Assembly: GCA_012932865.1 (NCBI GenBank)
Contig: SAXG01000075.1
Coordinates: 145,106-209,105 of the forward strand
Reading direction: 5' to 3'
Origin: Amylostereum areolatum
Taxonomy: Eukaryota > Basidiomycota > Agaricomycetes > Russulales > Stereaceae
DNA: 64,000 bases
Shown here: positions 54,577 through 64,000 of the stretch, piece after piece
Numbering within the stretch: position 1 is the first letter of the stretch
How the letters are laid out: each line of letters opens with the position of its first letter
Position numbers and translations under genes: made by a program
The notes under the pieces: generated by a model
Told to the model about the DNA's origin: nothing
Database searches by the model: none
Seen by the model: only the letters and a program-made list of their open reading frames with translations

Positions 54577-55294
54577 TCACTTCCTATCCGCGCCACAAAA
54601 CACGTACGGAAACTGGCCAATGACGTTGCCAGCGGGGGAATACTCGCAAACATAAAACGCCGCGACCTAGCATACGGCGTTCCCCGCCATGAATGTTGAG
54701 CATCAAGTGCACCGTCAACAGTCGGAGGGTCGCGCTCACCTGGCCGTCCCCAAGAAGATTCGGGCACTGCGCGACGGCGCACCCAAGTTCGGTGCTCGAC
54801 TTCCACACGACCTGAGTAAAATGCGAAGGCTGAGGGTTGGAAGGGTTATACGATGCTACGCGATGCCGTGTTCAGTCAGCGATCGAACCGCTCACGGCTT
54901 CTCGAAGAAGAAAGCACGACATACAGGATTCGTCCGTCCACAGTTTGATGGCCGCAGAGATCGGGAAGCTTCCCGTCCCGGCCGCGAGATTCTCTGCGTT
55001 CGGAGCCACGGTCAGCGCGCATCGCTCGTTCGACAACGCTGAACACATACCTCCGTACGGCCCCAGCGAGCCTCCCGAGTGCTGGAAAACGCACCGGTTC
55101 GCCCACTGCTGCGCCTTGCTCCCCAGGTTCGCGTTCCACGTCAACGGAGCGGCGCCGTGCTGGGCGCGAAACGAGTTGTGCGCGCTGAGGTACTGCTGCT
55201 GCTCGGCGGGCGAGGCGTCGCGCGATTCCAGAGGGGTGGCCAGGGCGCCGAGGCAGGCTGCCGCGACGACGAAAAGGGATTTAAGCTGTAACAT
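54577..55294 (-). CDS. CAP superfamily (PR-1-like) secreted protein
   Basis: Four exons (55294-55051, 54993-54925, 54855-54740, 54666-54577; introns 57, 69 and 73 nt) give 172 aa. Signal peptide MLQLKSLFVVAAACLGALA; core blocks YLSAHNSFRAQHGAAPLTW, AQQWANRCVFQHS, GPYG|ENLAAGTG, SYNPSNPQPSHFTQVVWKSS, LGCAVAQC, and the final FYVCEYSPAGN. All hallmark CAP elements including the putative active-site His residues are present. CAP proteins are extracellular and in fungi bind sterols or lipids. Tandem paralogue of the broken gene at 53.5-54.0 kb. Confidence 0.9.
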
Positions 55295-55371
55295 GCTGTG
55301 GGGAGGGGGACGGACTCTGCTGGCGACGATGTGTGACCACTGACGGGGAGTCGAGTCGGGGACCGCAGACC

Positions 55372-55381
55372 TTTTTTATAC
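55372..55381 (-). promoter_or_regulatory. TATA box of the CAP gene
   Basis: Minus strand TATAAAAAAG about 78 bp before the ATG at 55294. Position and sequence fit a strong fungal core promoter. Confidence 0.65.
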
Positions 55382-56419
55382 CCTTCTTCCTGCGCTTAAG
55401 ACGGAGTCCAGAGTCCGCGGCAGTCGGTAAAACGGGTGAAAATATGGAGCGGATCGTCGCCGTCTACCCGTAAGGGAACGGCCGTGACCTATAGGTAATT
55501 GAGGAATGGATGGTAAGTAGCAGCCGCGAGGAAGCTGTTTCACGACTCACCGCTTGACCGGCATGTGCGTCGATAGAGCGCCGGGTGAAACAGTACGAGC
55601 TCGGGTACTCAATTCCAGCAAGCTCGGAGACGCCGACGCCGACTCGAAGTGTAGTACGAACGGCGGCACGGTGAGGTGTGCCAAGATTTGGCCGCGGTGG
55701 GCGACGCCGTGCGCAGTGTCATCCGCTCGTCCGTTGAAGACCAATTTTGAGCCACCTAGGGGTCTGATGTCCGAATGAAATGCAGAGAGGTGGCGGAGAA
55801 CAAGAATGAGGAAGTGGTCAGAAGAAAGTCGCCGACAATGGTCACGTGATTATCTTCTGCCTAAGAAGACCAAGTACCTTCACCGATTCCATGGCTCAAA
55901 CGCCAGGTCAAATCGCCGCATGACACCATATATCGTCAAAGGATGACTGGGAGCGGAAAAAAGGACGTGTTGATGAGGATTCGCAGCTTGAAAGCTTGAA
56001 CTCAGCGCTCAGCTTGGGGGCGCACCCAACGCGTCCGGCGCCGTAAGTACATGGCGCCAACGCAGAAGGACCATGATGGTCTAGTCCACCTCGAGAACTG
56101 TTTGACTAGTTATTGCGATCAGATACCTAGACCAAAAAGTTAGAGGCGGTGAGTGATGCTGCATATAATATAGGGTAGAGGGTTAAAGAAGCACTTTACC
56201 CTACGCCCAGAGTGACTCGAATCCGACGCCATCTCACGGTCCTGGGTTATGGGCAATGGTTTGAGCCTGGATCCTCTGCTGGCGGTGTAACCTCGTCGTC
56301 CGCTACAAAACCGAACGTCGACACGAAGTCAGTCCAAGCCACGGTTCGCACCCCGCCGTATCCCTACATTCTCGCCCTACCACCTTTTCCGCATCTTGCA
56401 ACGCAACCTCTGCGACGAC
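55382..56419. other. Intergenic region
   Basis: No gene recognised. Short frames near 55.55-55.78 kb have no domain. A GCATATAATATAGGG box near 56160-56175 may serve the small gene starting at 56420. Confidence 0.5.
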
Positions 56420-56707
56420 ATGTCTTCCAACCATCCCTCCAAACGCTCCTTCCTCGCCAGATTGGTGAATGCCGTCGTACCGCGCAAGACAGGGAAGGCC
56501 GCATCCCCCTACAACTCCATCCCCGACCAGAGTGCGTTGTCCATGCCTTGCGTTTGATCGACTCGCAGTGCCGTGCCAATGCCTTCTTCTTCAGCCGCCC
56601 GTCCCACCTCCGCCGCGCCAGGACTCGAGTCCAGCACGGTGTACAAGAAAGTGGCCAAGGAGAAAGGGTGGAGCACGCCCACGCCGTCCCGGTTCGCGAC
56701 GATGTAG
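56420..56707 (+). CDS. Small two-exon protein, 74 aa
   Basis: Exons 56420-56531 and 56595-56707 with a 63-nt intron (GTGCGT...TTCTTCAG) give an uninterrupted 74-aa frame with TAG stop. The protein is basic at the start (SSNHPSKRSFLARLVNAVV) and contains VYKKVAKEKGW near the end. No domain, signal peptide or membrane segment recognised. Called because the intron signals are strong and both exons stay in frame. Tail-to-tail with the dioxygenase gene, 146 bp apart. Confidence 0.55.
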
Positions 56708-56853
56708 CGTGAACGCACTGTCCAGACGGGGAAAACCGCAACACTTGCCCGTCGCGTGCTATTCGTACAACCGCTAGCATACATCCGAATGTCTATCCAA
56801 GAATCATCAGCGCTTTGCTTTCCATGGCGACCTTACTCCGGCCGCGGCAGCCC

Positions 56854-58509
56854 TCAGTGCCCATACGTCGCCTGCAGCCTTTGTTTGACGTACTCCCCCG
56901 CCGTCACGACCTCGTAATGCGGCGGGCGGTCCGCGCTGACGCAGCTTGCGATGGGCTGCCATGAAGATGAAAAGCACGCGTGAGAAGAGACGTCAGAAGA
57001 CAAAACGGGCGAGCGCACCTCGAGCCGCACGTCGTAGTCCGTTCCAAAGAAAAGCGGGATGGAGTAACGGCGCACGCCGCTCCGGTTGATGGCGCGGTGG
57101 ACCGTCGACTTGAAGACGTCGTCTGGGGCGGGTCACACACCGCTGTCAGTTCTACGCGACGCCGACCAAACTAATGGCGACTCACTCGTCCAGCGTGCAA
57201 ACTGGTCTCCAAGGCTGGTGGTGTGAAGCAAAATCCGTTTTTAGCATGACGTTCGTTGTGGAGGACGGACTGGAAGGAGGAAACGCACTTGACGACCAGC
57301 GTCCCTTCCAGCGGCGGCGCGTCGACCCACTTGTTATCGGTGTTCAGTACCTGGAGCGCTTGGATGTCCGGCTCTTGCCACAAAATCGTGAAGCACTATC
57401 CGCAGAGCCCGCATGAGCGTCTTCCACCGTTCAACCAGCCAAATAAGATATCGAACCTCGAAGCTAAGGGAAAACACACTTTAGCCAGTGTAGGAAGACG
57501 AAACAAAGATGGACGAACTCTGTGTGCGCGCCAATACCGATAACGCGGTCGTCAGCGGGGCCGTCTGGGGTGGGTAGTGCAACACGCGCATGATCGCGGC
57601 CGAGTTTCGTGTCTGAAGAGCGTTGGATGAGATGACGGGGTCAAAACAAAAAGCAACGGAGCGCACCTTATCGTCGAAGAAATCCGCGGGGAGGTCGAGT
57701 GCGAGCGCAAAGAGCGGGAACAGCGCCTTTCCCAACGTGACCGCGGCATGACTGAGCGTACACGGTGAGCATCGGGTCAGAGAAAGGGGGAGGGCGAACG
57801 CACTAGTACTTGAGGACCGCCTCCCTGAATCCCGGGGCCTTTGCCTGATCTGGCCACACGTTCTTCCCCGCCATGACGCCGTCGTTCTGTCGTATGGGAT
57901 CGTCTGGAAGTCGAGAGATAAGCGAAGCCACGGGAAGGCGAGGAGGAGTGGGCGTGTAGTCACCAGATGAGATGGTGGAGAGGGCTTCCCAACCGAATTC
58001 GAAGCCCTCATGCATGTCTCCTCCGCCGTTCGGATCGTTGTTGCTGCTCAGCACAGCGCTGTAGCCCTTGAAGTTGGGCGTCTTCGTGATATCAAGCTGG
58101 TGGGTTGGTCAGACGCCGTATCTCAGAAACACCATGCCAGCTCACCGCAGCCTTGTCCTCCGTCGGCAGCGAGAAGAATTCTTTCATGGTGTCGAGCGCG
58201 TCGTTAATCGTCTCCTCCGGGATGCCGTGGTTCTTCACTGATCGCCCGCCGTGAGATCGTGCACGGTGGCGGAGGACGAACGAGACGCACCGTACAGAAA
58301 TCCGACGTTGATGCACGCGTTCCGTACCTCCTCCGCCAGCTTCCTCCGGACGTGTGGATCGTCGGTCGAGATGTTGGCGAGATCTCTACCGTCATCGCGG
58401 TCGGTCGGTCGGAGGCTCAGAACGGAGCAGACGCAGGAGCGTACATGATGGGAATATGTGAGAACGCTGTGTCGGCGTTCTGCGCCACAGATATCAGGTT
58501 GTTTGACAT
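56854..58509 (-). CDS. Isopenicillin-N-synthase-like 2OG/Fe(II) dioxygenase
   Basis: Twelve exons: 58509-58445, 58385-58291, 58237-58146, 58096-57964, 57903-57804, 57751-57667, 57612-57519, 57463-57457, 57395-57289, 57214-57186, 57122-57019, 56955-56854; about 337 aa. N-terminal DIOX_N part (IPIIDLANIS, NACINVGFLYVKNHGIP, MKEFFSLP). The catalytic jelly roll has IGAHTDFECFTILWQE (Fe ligands His and Asp), TVHRAIN (His) and RYSIP (Arg for 2-oxoglutarate). Exon 8 is only 7 nt and completes the DFE of that motif. One C seems missing from the C-run near 57557-57560, giving a one-base shift; it may be an assembly error. Substrate unknown. Confidence 0.8.
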
Positions 58510-58685
58510 GGTAGCTGGACTTGAGGAAAGGCGACGGCGACTCACTGCGACGCAGGAGTCAGACGGAAGCTTGCCACGTGTGTCCGATCCGAGGAGGTCC
58601 GTCGTTACATAAGCCTACTTATGCTGATGCCCGAACACTTTGACTTCACCTTCAAGTACACCAGCATCTGGGCTGTCGCTACAAG

Positions 58686-59705
58686 ATGGTCCTTTTCTTC
58701 ACATCTACATCGCACGAGCCACCGGTGACGATATACATGGGGAAAGACAAGGTCGAAAGTACGTGCGTACCCGCCGTCCTGCCCCCCTCATCTTCCTCAC
58801 ATGATCGCGCGGGCCTGCAGACGAGGAAGCTCATCAAATACGCCTGGCCGCAGGACATCTGGTTCCACGTCGACAAGCTTTCTTCTGCCCACGTCTATCT
58901 CCGTCTGCCCGACACCATATCAGCATGGGACGCCATCCCCGAACCCCTCCTCATCGATTGTGCGCAGCTCGTCAAGGCGAACTCCATCGAGGGCAACAAG
59001 AAGGACAACTTGACGATCATCTACACGCCAGCGGACAACCTCAAGGTGCGTGGCGAGTCGGTCGCGCGGGAAAAGGACCGGAAAGGCTAATGGTCGGCAG
59101 TAGAAAACGGGGGACATGGCGGTGGGGCAGGTTTCGTTTCATAACGACAAGCGGGTACGTTTTCTTATCCCCCTTTCCGAACGCACACTGACGGCTGCGC
59201 AGGTAAAACGCGGTACATGCCACATGACAGTCGCCTGGTTGACGACGCTGACCCGGGGTGGCAGTCCACATCGCGAAACGCGAAAACCCCATCGTCAACC
59301 GTATGAACAAGACCAAAGTCGTGCGCGATGTTGACCACGAGGCGGAACGCATCGAACGCCTGAAGACGGAAAACGCGATAAAACGTGCGGCGGCGGCGCA
59401 GAAGGTACGACCTCCCGTCTACACCCCGGATCTTTCAATCCACCATATTTTTCCGATGCTTGCTATCTTCCCACACTACCACCCCTTCTGCCTCCAATTC
59501 TCCACCCAATCTAACTTTGCACTCCAGAAAAAGGCCGAACTCGAGCTTGCCAAAGCCCGTGAAGCCGAGAAGGCTGCGCGATCGTACGACTCCCTGTTCA
59601 ACGGCGAGCCATCTTACGATAACGACGACGACGACGACGACCGGTTTCGGTGCGCCTTCAAAGCAGAATAAATCCGTCAGAGAGATGGAGGAGGATTTCA
59701 TGTGA
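58686..59705 (+). CDS. CCDC25: CCDC25 homologue (NFACT-R domain)
   Basis: Six exons (58686-58758, 58821-59045, 59104-59154, 59203-59212, 59265-59404, 59528-59705). MVLFFTSTS...[68 protein letters not shown] and [13 protein letters not shown] form the NFACT-R fold. A charged coiled coil, SYDSLF and the family's ending EEDFM follow. The human homologue is a conserved DNA/RNA-binding protein. Exon 4 is 10 nt. The exon 1-2 join is off by one base (GAGGAAGCTC where GAGGAGCTC fits) and another shift occurs near 59641 after the GAC repeat. Either decay or assembly errors. Confidence 0.85.
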
Positions 59706-60040
59706 ACTCGCCGTGCGTGCAATGGGTTGTTTCAATTGTAGCAATGTGACTTATTACCCTCCTTAGGCAGAGCTCTGTATGACGTTTCGCATATGCGTAT
59801 TGTACGTTACCTGTAATCTCAAAGCGCATCACGGCGGTGTAGTCTTCCCGTGCACAATATAGATGCCTCTTCGCCGCATCCTCGCCGTTCATCGTCATTT
59901 AGTGGGTGGAATGTAAACGTGAAGCCCTCATTTCATCGGTAATACGCCCCTCTCCACCATTGCCCGCTCACAGTCTATGCGAACCAACCCATGGCCCCCT
60001 CTCCCTCTAAATTGGAGGCTTATAGCGCATCCACGCTGAC
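59706..60040. other. Intergenic, convergent gene ends
   Basis: 3' ends of the CCDC25 homologue (plus) and F-box gene (minus). No further gene seen. Confidence 0.6.
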
Positions 60041-61341
60041 TCACGCGTTCATATTCTCTACGATATGTGCGATGGGCAACTTGGATACGACCTGAGCCTG
60101 CTGCGACTCGTACGGCGTGTTGAGGTCCGGCCAGTTTAAGACGTGGATCTTGATCTGGGTAGGGGTCGGGGACAACGGAGGGGTTGGATCGTGGTCGGGA
60201 CGTCTCAGTCCGGAAAGGGTGAGCGTGCAACGGCGCCGACTACGGGGTTTGAACGAGAGAGATTCGAACGAATACGAAGGAGGGGGGTAGTGTTGACGGA
60301 ACCACGACATCACGCGGGACGCTTCGTCGCTGTACATGTCCATTGAGGCCTCCGAGCCATGTATGAGACCAAGGCCGAGGTCGAACGTGCACGTCGCTGG
60401 GACCTCCAACCAATCCAGGAACTCCGCGACCTGCCCGGCGCAATCGCTTACCGTCAGGCATCGCAGGCCGGGGAGGTTGACGGGAAGTTGTGCCTCTTCG
60501 CGGGCTACGAAACTAAAACGTTCGCTCGTGACTATGGGTGATATGGAGAGAGACTGCAGCGCGGGGAGGCCTCGCAGGGCGTTGACCAAGGGACAGTCAC
60601 GGTTTGAAGAAGGTGCCCGTAAGGAAAAATTGCTGTGGTGGATCGTGAGAGAGGTGATGAATGGGGAGAGGATGGGGGTGTCCGTCAGGATGAGGGACGC
60701 CCTGAGCTCCAGCGCCCGAGGCCTCGCTGGGGGTTCTCCGTTGAACCACGGGACTTCGGAAGGTATCGTCCGCAGGATATCTACTCCTCTCAACAAGAGA
60801 GATTCCAGCGCGAGGGGGGTCACTTTGGAGAGGGAGTCGGAAAGTGGGCCCGTCATGAGTGCGTCCGTGAGGTGCAGACGCATGCGCCGGATGCGGGACG
60901 AGACGTCGGGTTGCGTGAGCACGGTGGTCATGTTGGCGATCTCCGTCAACGCCCTGCGCGCCACTTGTTGCGGTACATAAAAATGCGTCGCGGTCATATG
61001 GCACGCCTCGTCGCCGAAATATGATTCTTTCTCGAAGTAATACACGGAGAGCTTGGAAAGCCCGGAGCGGTCGAGGTACATGTCGACCAGATCGACGGGC
61101 CAGGCCAGGGAGATGGTGGTCCACAAGGATGGACACGAGAGGACGATGCTGCGCCAGTCTTTGGATACGCGAGAGAGCGGGATGGTCCATGGAAAAAGGA
61201 CCCCTTTCAATGAACGACGCGTCCTCTCCTCCTGCACGCAGAGTGAGAAGATGTACAGGAGGATTTCGAGGGGGGTCCGGGCGATGGGAGGATCGGTATG
61301 TGGTGTGGATTCGAGTGGCGTTGGGGGACGAGTGTCGTACT
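60041..61341 (-). CDS. F-box-like protein, interrupted at its 5' end by a MITE
   Basis: Minus-strand frame of about 430 codons. The F-box-like start TPLEILLYIFSLCVQEER, then PLSRVSKDWRSIVLSCPSLW, is followed by a long leucine-rich region typical of Agaricomycete F-box proteins (substrate adaptors of SCF ubiquitin ligases). Upstream the frame remains open (DTRPPTPLES) to the MITE at 61342. Past the MITE, one ACT copy restores the frame into NSSSEYDTR, so the MITE sits in coding sequence and introduces a TAG at 61395-61393. The real start is not found. It may be inactive or use an inner start. Confidence 0.7.
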
Positions 61342-61578
61342 CACTGCCAGCACGGCAAGGTTTCTTCTCCGGAAAATTTGGTAGAAAGTTGTCTAGAAAT
61401 TTATAAGTAACATGTTTCCAGGGAAAATACTTGGTGCTAAAATGGTGGAAATAACGGTGAATCTACCATTATTTCCACCATTTCGGTACCATTTATTCTC
61501 GCCTGGAAATATGTTACCTATTTCTAGACTACATTCCATCATTTTTTTCTGGGAGAAAAGGCGGTCATGCTGGCAGTG
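61342..61578. mobile_element. CACTG-ended MITE (237 bp)
   Basis: Almost fully palindromic: the CACTGCCAGCA ends are followed by inverted arms through TCTAGAAAT, TTTCCAGG and AAATGGTGGAAATAA to a short GAATCT centre near 61461. The 3-bp duplication ACT lies at 61339-61341 and 61579-61581. CACTR ends plus a 3-bp duplication suggest mobilisation by a CACTA-type transposase. Confidence 0.85.
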
Positions 61579-61667
61579 ACTTGACGAATTCCTGAAAGGG
61601 AAGGAGGCCAATGCTCACCGGTAAGTGTTACGCGGTACGCATTGCCATCAGCTTTGACCGACGACAT

Positions 61668-61816
61668 CAGTACTCTGGGAAGTGACCTGACCGACCTGAC
61701 GGTACCTGACGGCGCCTGACAGCACTGATCCTTCGACTTGACAACGGTCGAACGGTGCTATTCAGGCGCGTCAGGTCGCGTCAGGTGCCGTCAGGTCGCT
61801 TTCCGGAGTGCTGATG
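61668..61816. repeat. Palindromic element with CCTGACG repeats
   Basis: Inverted arms CATCAGTACTCTGGGAAGTG and CATCAGCACTCCGGAAAGCG (complement), each followed by four CCTGACGG-like words (ACCTGACGG, GCCTGAC) and AGCACYG. The arms surround a short loop with TTCGAC...GTCGAA. Probably a small MITE; target duplication unclear. Confidence 0.7.
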
Positions 61817-63383
61817 GACGTACCGCAAGAGCATACATGACCGGGCTATCCAATCGTCGATCTTCAGCGCCGCAGTGACCAGTCGGTGTGAACTGTCTGT
61901 GTCGAAAGGGGATCTGGCAGGCTGACTTTAGTCGTCTTGCGAGTGCGAGTGCGAAGCATATGTAAAGAGAACTCTCCTTGGAGCTCGCCGATCTTTCAAA
62001 TACGCCGTAATTATGTGGGGTTTCGACTGCTGGATTTTGGCACGCCATACGAAACTTAAGTATGTGGGCAACTTCATGGAGGCTGGGAAAGAGTCTGTTT
62101 TTGCTTGCTTTGTGGATGACGTCACCCAGCTGATATATTCCTGGTCCCAGTCCGAGTCCAACATCTCCCGTCTTTCAAGTTTCTGTGACCTTGAACCACC
62201 AACACACATCCTACACAGATCTGCCATCAACGATTATCCCCAATGAATGCCGGTTACCGTCCCCCTATATAGGATCCGATGACTACCCCAGGCAATCCCG
62301 TTGTTCGAACAATCTCCAACAACTCGCGGACTCGGGTGACATCACTACACGGCGGTACGTTCTGATTCAACCTGGCAGGCCCACCTGGCAGCATGTCCAC
62401 GCCACTGGACTTAGGCCTATCAGGGCTCGGAGGTCGTGTGCGGTGTGGCAGGCAAGGGCACGGGGGCAACACGCAGTGGATAAACTTTGGGGGGACGCCA
62501 GCGCCAGCTCAGAGGGACACAGGTCACGGCGTATTGGGATGCAGAGGTGCGTTCTTGTTCTCTTTCTGGGGCTCCCAGAGGGCCTGATGATGGAATATCA
62601 ATCCTGCTTCCAGGTATGACCGCGTAGGTCACTGGCGAGGATAGAGCGTTCAGCGTTTTGCATCGAATGTGTCCCGTGAAACCCGCCTTCCGATCGGGTT
62701 TCAAAGACCTTTGTGTCCTACACTTGTAAGGCTGGCTGTTCCTTGACCTCTCGACTTCTACCCCGTGGTTCGTCGTCCATATGACGACACTGAGCGAAAG
62801 AACCACCGAAGCGATCCGAAGATGTGGGTTGGCAGTGATATCAAACGAGGTGATGCACCTGTAAAAATGCGTTCCTTTCTGGCGGGCGTCGTGAACATCA
62901 AAGGGAGCGCATTTTTCATGCAAGGTTCATGATGTCGACGAGTTCCACCACAAACACGGTGCCAAGTTCGTGCTTGAAACCAGTGGCGTGTGCCCTCCCG
63001 ACCTTATGGAGGCAATTGGAGTGCTCGTCCATCGACTTCGCGAATCACAGTACGTTCCTCCCGTGTGTGCTGGTTCTCCAAATCCATATACTTCTCCGCG
63101 TCTCGTAAGCTCTTGTACTTCTCGGTGTATGGAACTTGAATCCCCGCACTCTCTGTCTAAGTATACGAAAGCCCTCGATGACGAGTCGGCCTAATGGCAT
63201 TGTCAACGAGGATGAGTAGTAAGTGGTAGGTACCGGTGACCGCCCGGTCGACAGTTGACGTTGAGATGCACACGGAATGTATATCAGCATATGCGGCTCG
63301 CGAGTCCGCCGAACGGCGAACCGCAACAAATTGAGATTCGGAAAAAGATCACGATCAAGGACGGTTCCGGGGACCCCACAGCA
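61817..63383. other. Intergenic; possible gene remnant
   Basis: No complete gene recognised. At 62938-63053 the plus strand reads DEFHHKHGAKFVLETSGVCP, PDLMEAIGVLVHRLRESQ. This looks like a conserved protein end (reminiscent of an RNA polymerase alpha-like subunit C-terminus), but no upstream exons could be joined, so I leave it unassigned. Confidence 0.35.
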
Positions 63384-63391
63384 TATATATA
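63384..63391 (+). promoter_or_regulatory. TATA box of the TPR gene
   Basis: TATATATA 68 bp before the ATG at 63459. Confidence 0.65.
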
Positions 63392-63458
63392 CGCAGCCTC
63401 GGGCCCGCCACACCCGTCCCCGGCGCTTTCAACGTATTCCAGTTCTCCTCCAGCGACC

Positions 63459-64000
63459 ATGACCGCCATTTCGACCGTGAGCTGGCACCCCTCCTTTCTC
63501 CCCCGACGTCCGCGCGCTGACCGATCCGCCGCCACCAGGTCCGCACGCTCGTCCTCGAAGGCGACGGCGCGTTCAAGGCGAAAAACTACGAGCTGGCGAT
63601 CACGAAGTACACGGCGGCGCTGGGACAGGATCCGACGTGTCTCGCCGCACGGCATGGGCGCGGAGCATCCTACGTGCGTCGGCGGCGGTACGATCGCGCG
63701 CTCGAGGACGCTGAGCAGGTGCGAATCCGAGTCCCTCTCTCTGCCGGGTCCCTTCCCCGCATTCCGTGTCGACGCGCCCTCGGTGCTAACGGGGTACCTA
63801 TACATGCACAGTGCATACGCAGCCATCCCACCGCGGCATGCGGCTACGCGCTCAAAGGCCTCGCGCTCTGTCGGGAGCAGCACTACGCGCGCGCGCTCGG
63901 GTCGTACGAGGTCGCGCTCGAGATCGAAGACAACCCGGAGATAGAGCAAATCGTGGAAGGGATCAAGGCGCTCCAAAGTGCGTGCGCGCCTCTCTCGCGT
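63459..64000 (+). CDS. TPR-repeat protein, 5' part (runs off the window)
   Basis: Exons 63459-63476 (MTAIST), 63539-63718 and 63812-63977; the next intron starts at 63978 (GTGCGT). The translation forms tetratricopeptide repeats: GDGAFKAKNYELAITKYTAA, ARHGRGASYVRRRRYDRALE, AACGYALKGLALCREQHYAR, ALGSYEVALEI. TPR proteins are protein-interaction scaffolds, often co-chaperones. The two introns keep the frame and the first exon is very short, as is common in this fungus. Partner and exact family cannot be told from the part present. Confidence 0.8.

Noticed and set aside
62420..62923. 167-aa minus-strand frame
   Set aside because: No domain, no splice context, and an ordinary amino-acid composition for chance frames.
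1..64000. CRISPR arrays, tRNA or rRNA genes, bacterial-type operons
   Set aside because: None seen; tandem repeats present are minisatellites without spacer structure and the genes have spliceosomal introns.

Overview
The window looks like a transposon-packed region of a filamentous basidiomycete, most likely Agaricomycetes. Supporting this are many 46-75 bp GT-AG introns, chromodomain Ty3/gypsy elements, F-box/BTB/CAP proteins of mushroom type, and several protein families I know as recurrent in Agaricomycete genomes. I see no rRNA, tRNA or CRISPR array.

1-14.45 kb is nested Ty3/gypsy sequence: a decayed element 1 (gag, a non-coding insertion full of minisatellites, a pol start); a full-length element 2 (4222-11309, identical-length 423-bp LTRs, pol broken only by point stop codons); and an inverted 5' fragment of the same family (11310-14450) that itself carries a non-autonomous hAT element (A, 12557-13733). 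14.45-21.5 kb holds pieces of a recurrent transposon-associated protein gene split by a second hAT copy (B, 16521-20784), which in turn carries a 2.8-kb TGTCA...TGACA insertion with a degenerate ORF. 21.5-24.9 kb is a two-gene PIF/Harbinger transposon (DDE transposase plus Myb/SANT partner). 25.9-27.9 kb holds another fragment of the recurrent family and a solo-LTR-like segment. 28983-38567 is Ty3/gypsy element 3, with a 5-bp target duplication (CTAAT), interrupted in pol by a 2.5-kb TGTCA...TGACA insertion whose intact ORF is homologous to the one in the 2.8-kb insertion.

38715-53484 is the most striking object: a 14.77-kb element with about 230-bp terminal inverted repeats. It carries a DD35E integrase-core transposase with an HTH, a 2-oxoglutarate/Fe(II) dioxyg­enase resembling the TET/JBP group, a protein whose N-terminus copies the histone H3 tail and is followed by a PHD/ADD-like zinc finger, a BTB protein, and two further Cys-rich proteins. 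Together these suggest a mobile element that carries its own chromatin- or DNA-modification toolkit. It appears to have jumped into a CAP/PR-1-like gene.

53.5-64 kb is mostly host genes: the broken CAP gene, an intact tandem CAP paralogue, a 74-aa small protein, an isopenicillin-N-synthase-like dioxygenase (12 exons including a 7-nt micro-exon), a CCDC25 homologue, an F-box protein hit by a CACTG-type MITE, another palindromic repeat, and the 5' part of a TPR protein. One-base frameshifts in several of these host genes may be assembly errors. Exon boundaries throughout are read by eye from splice signals and reading frame.
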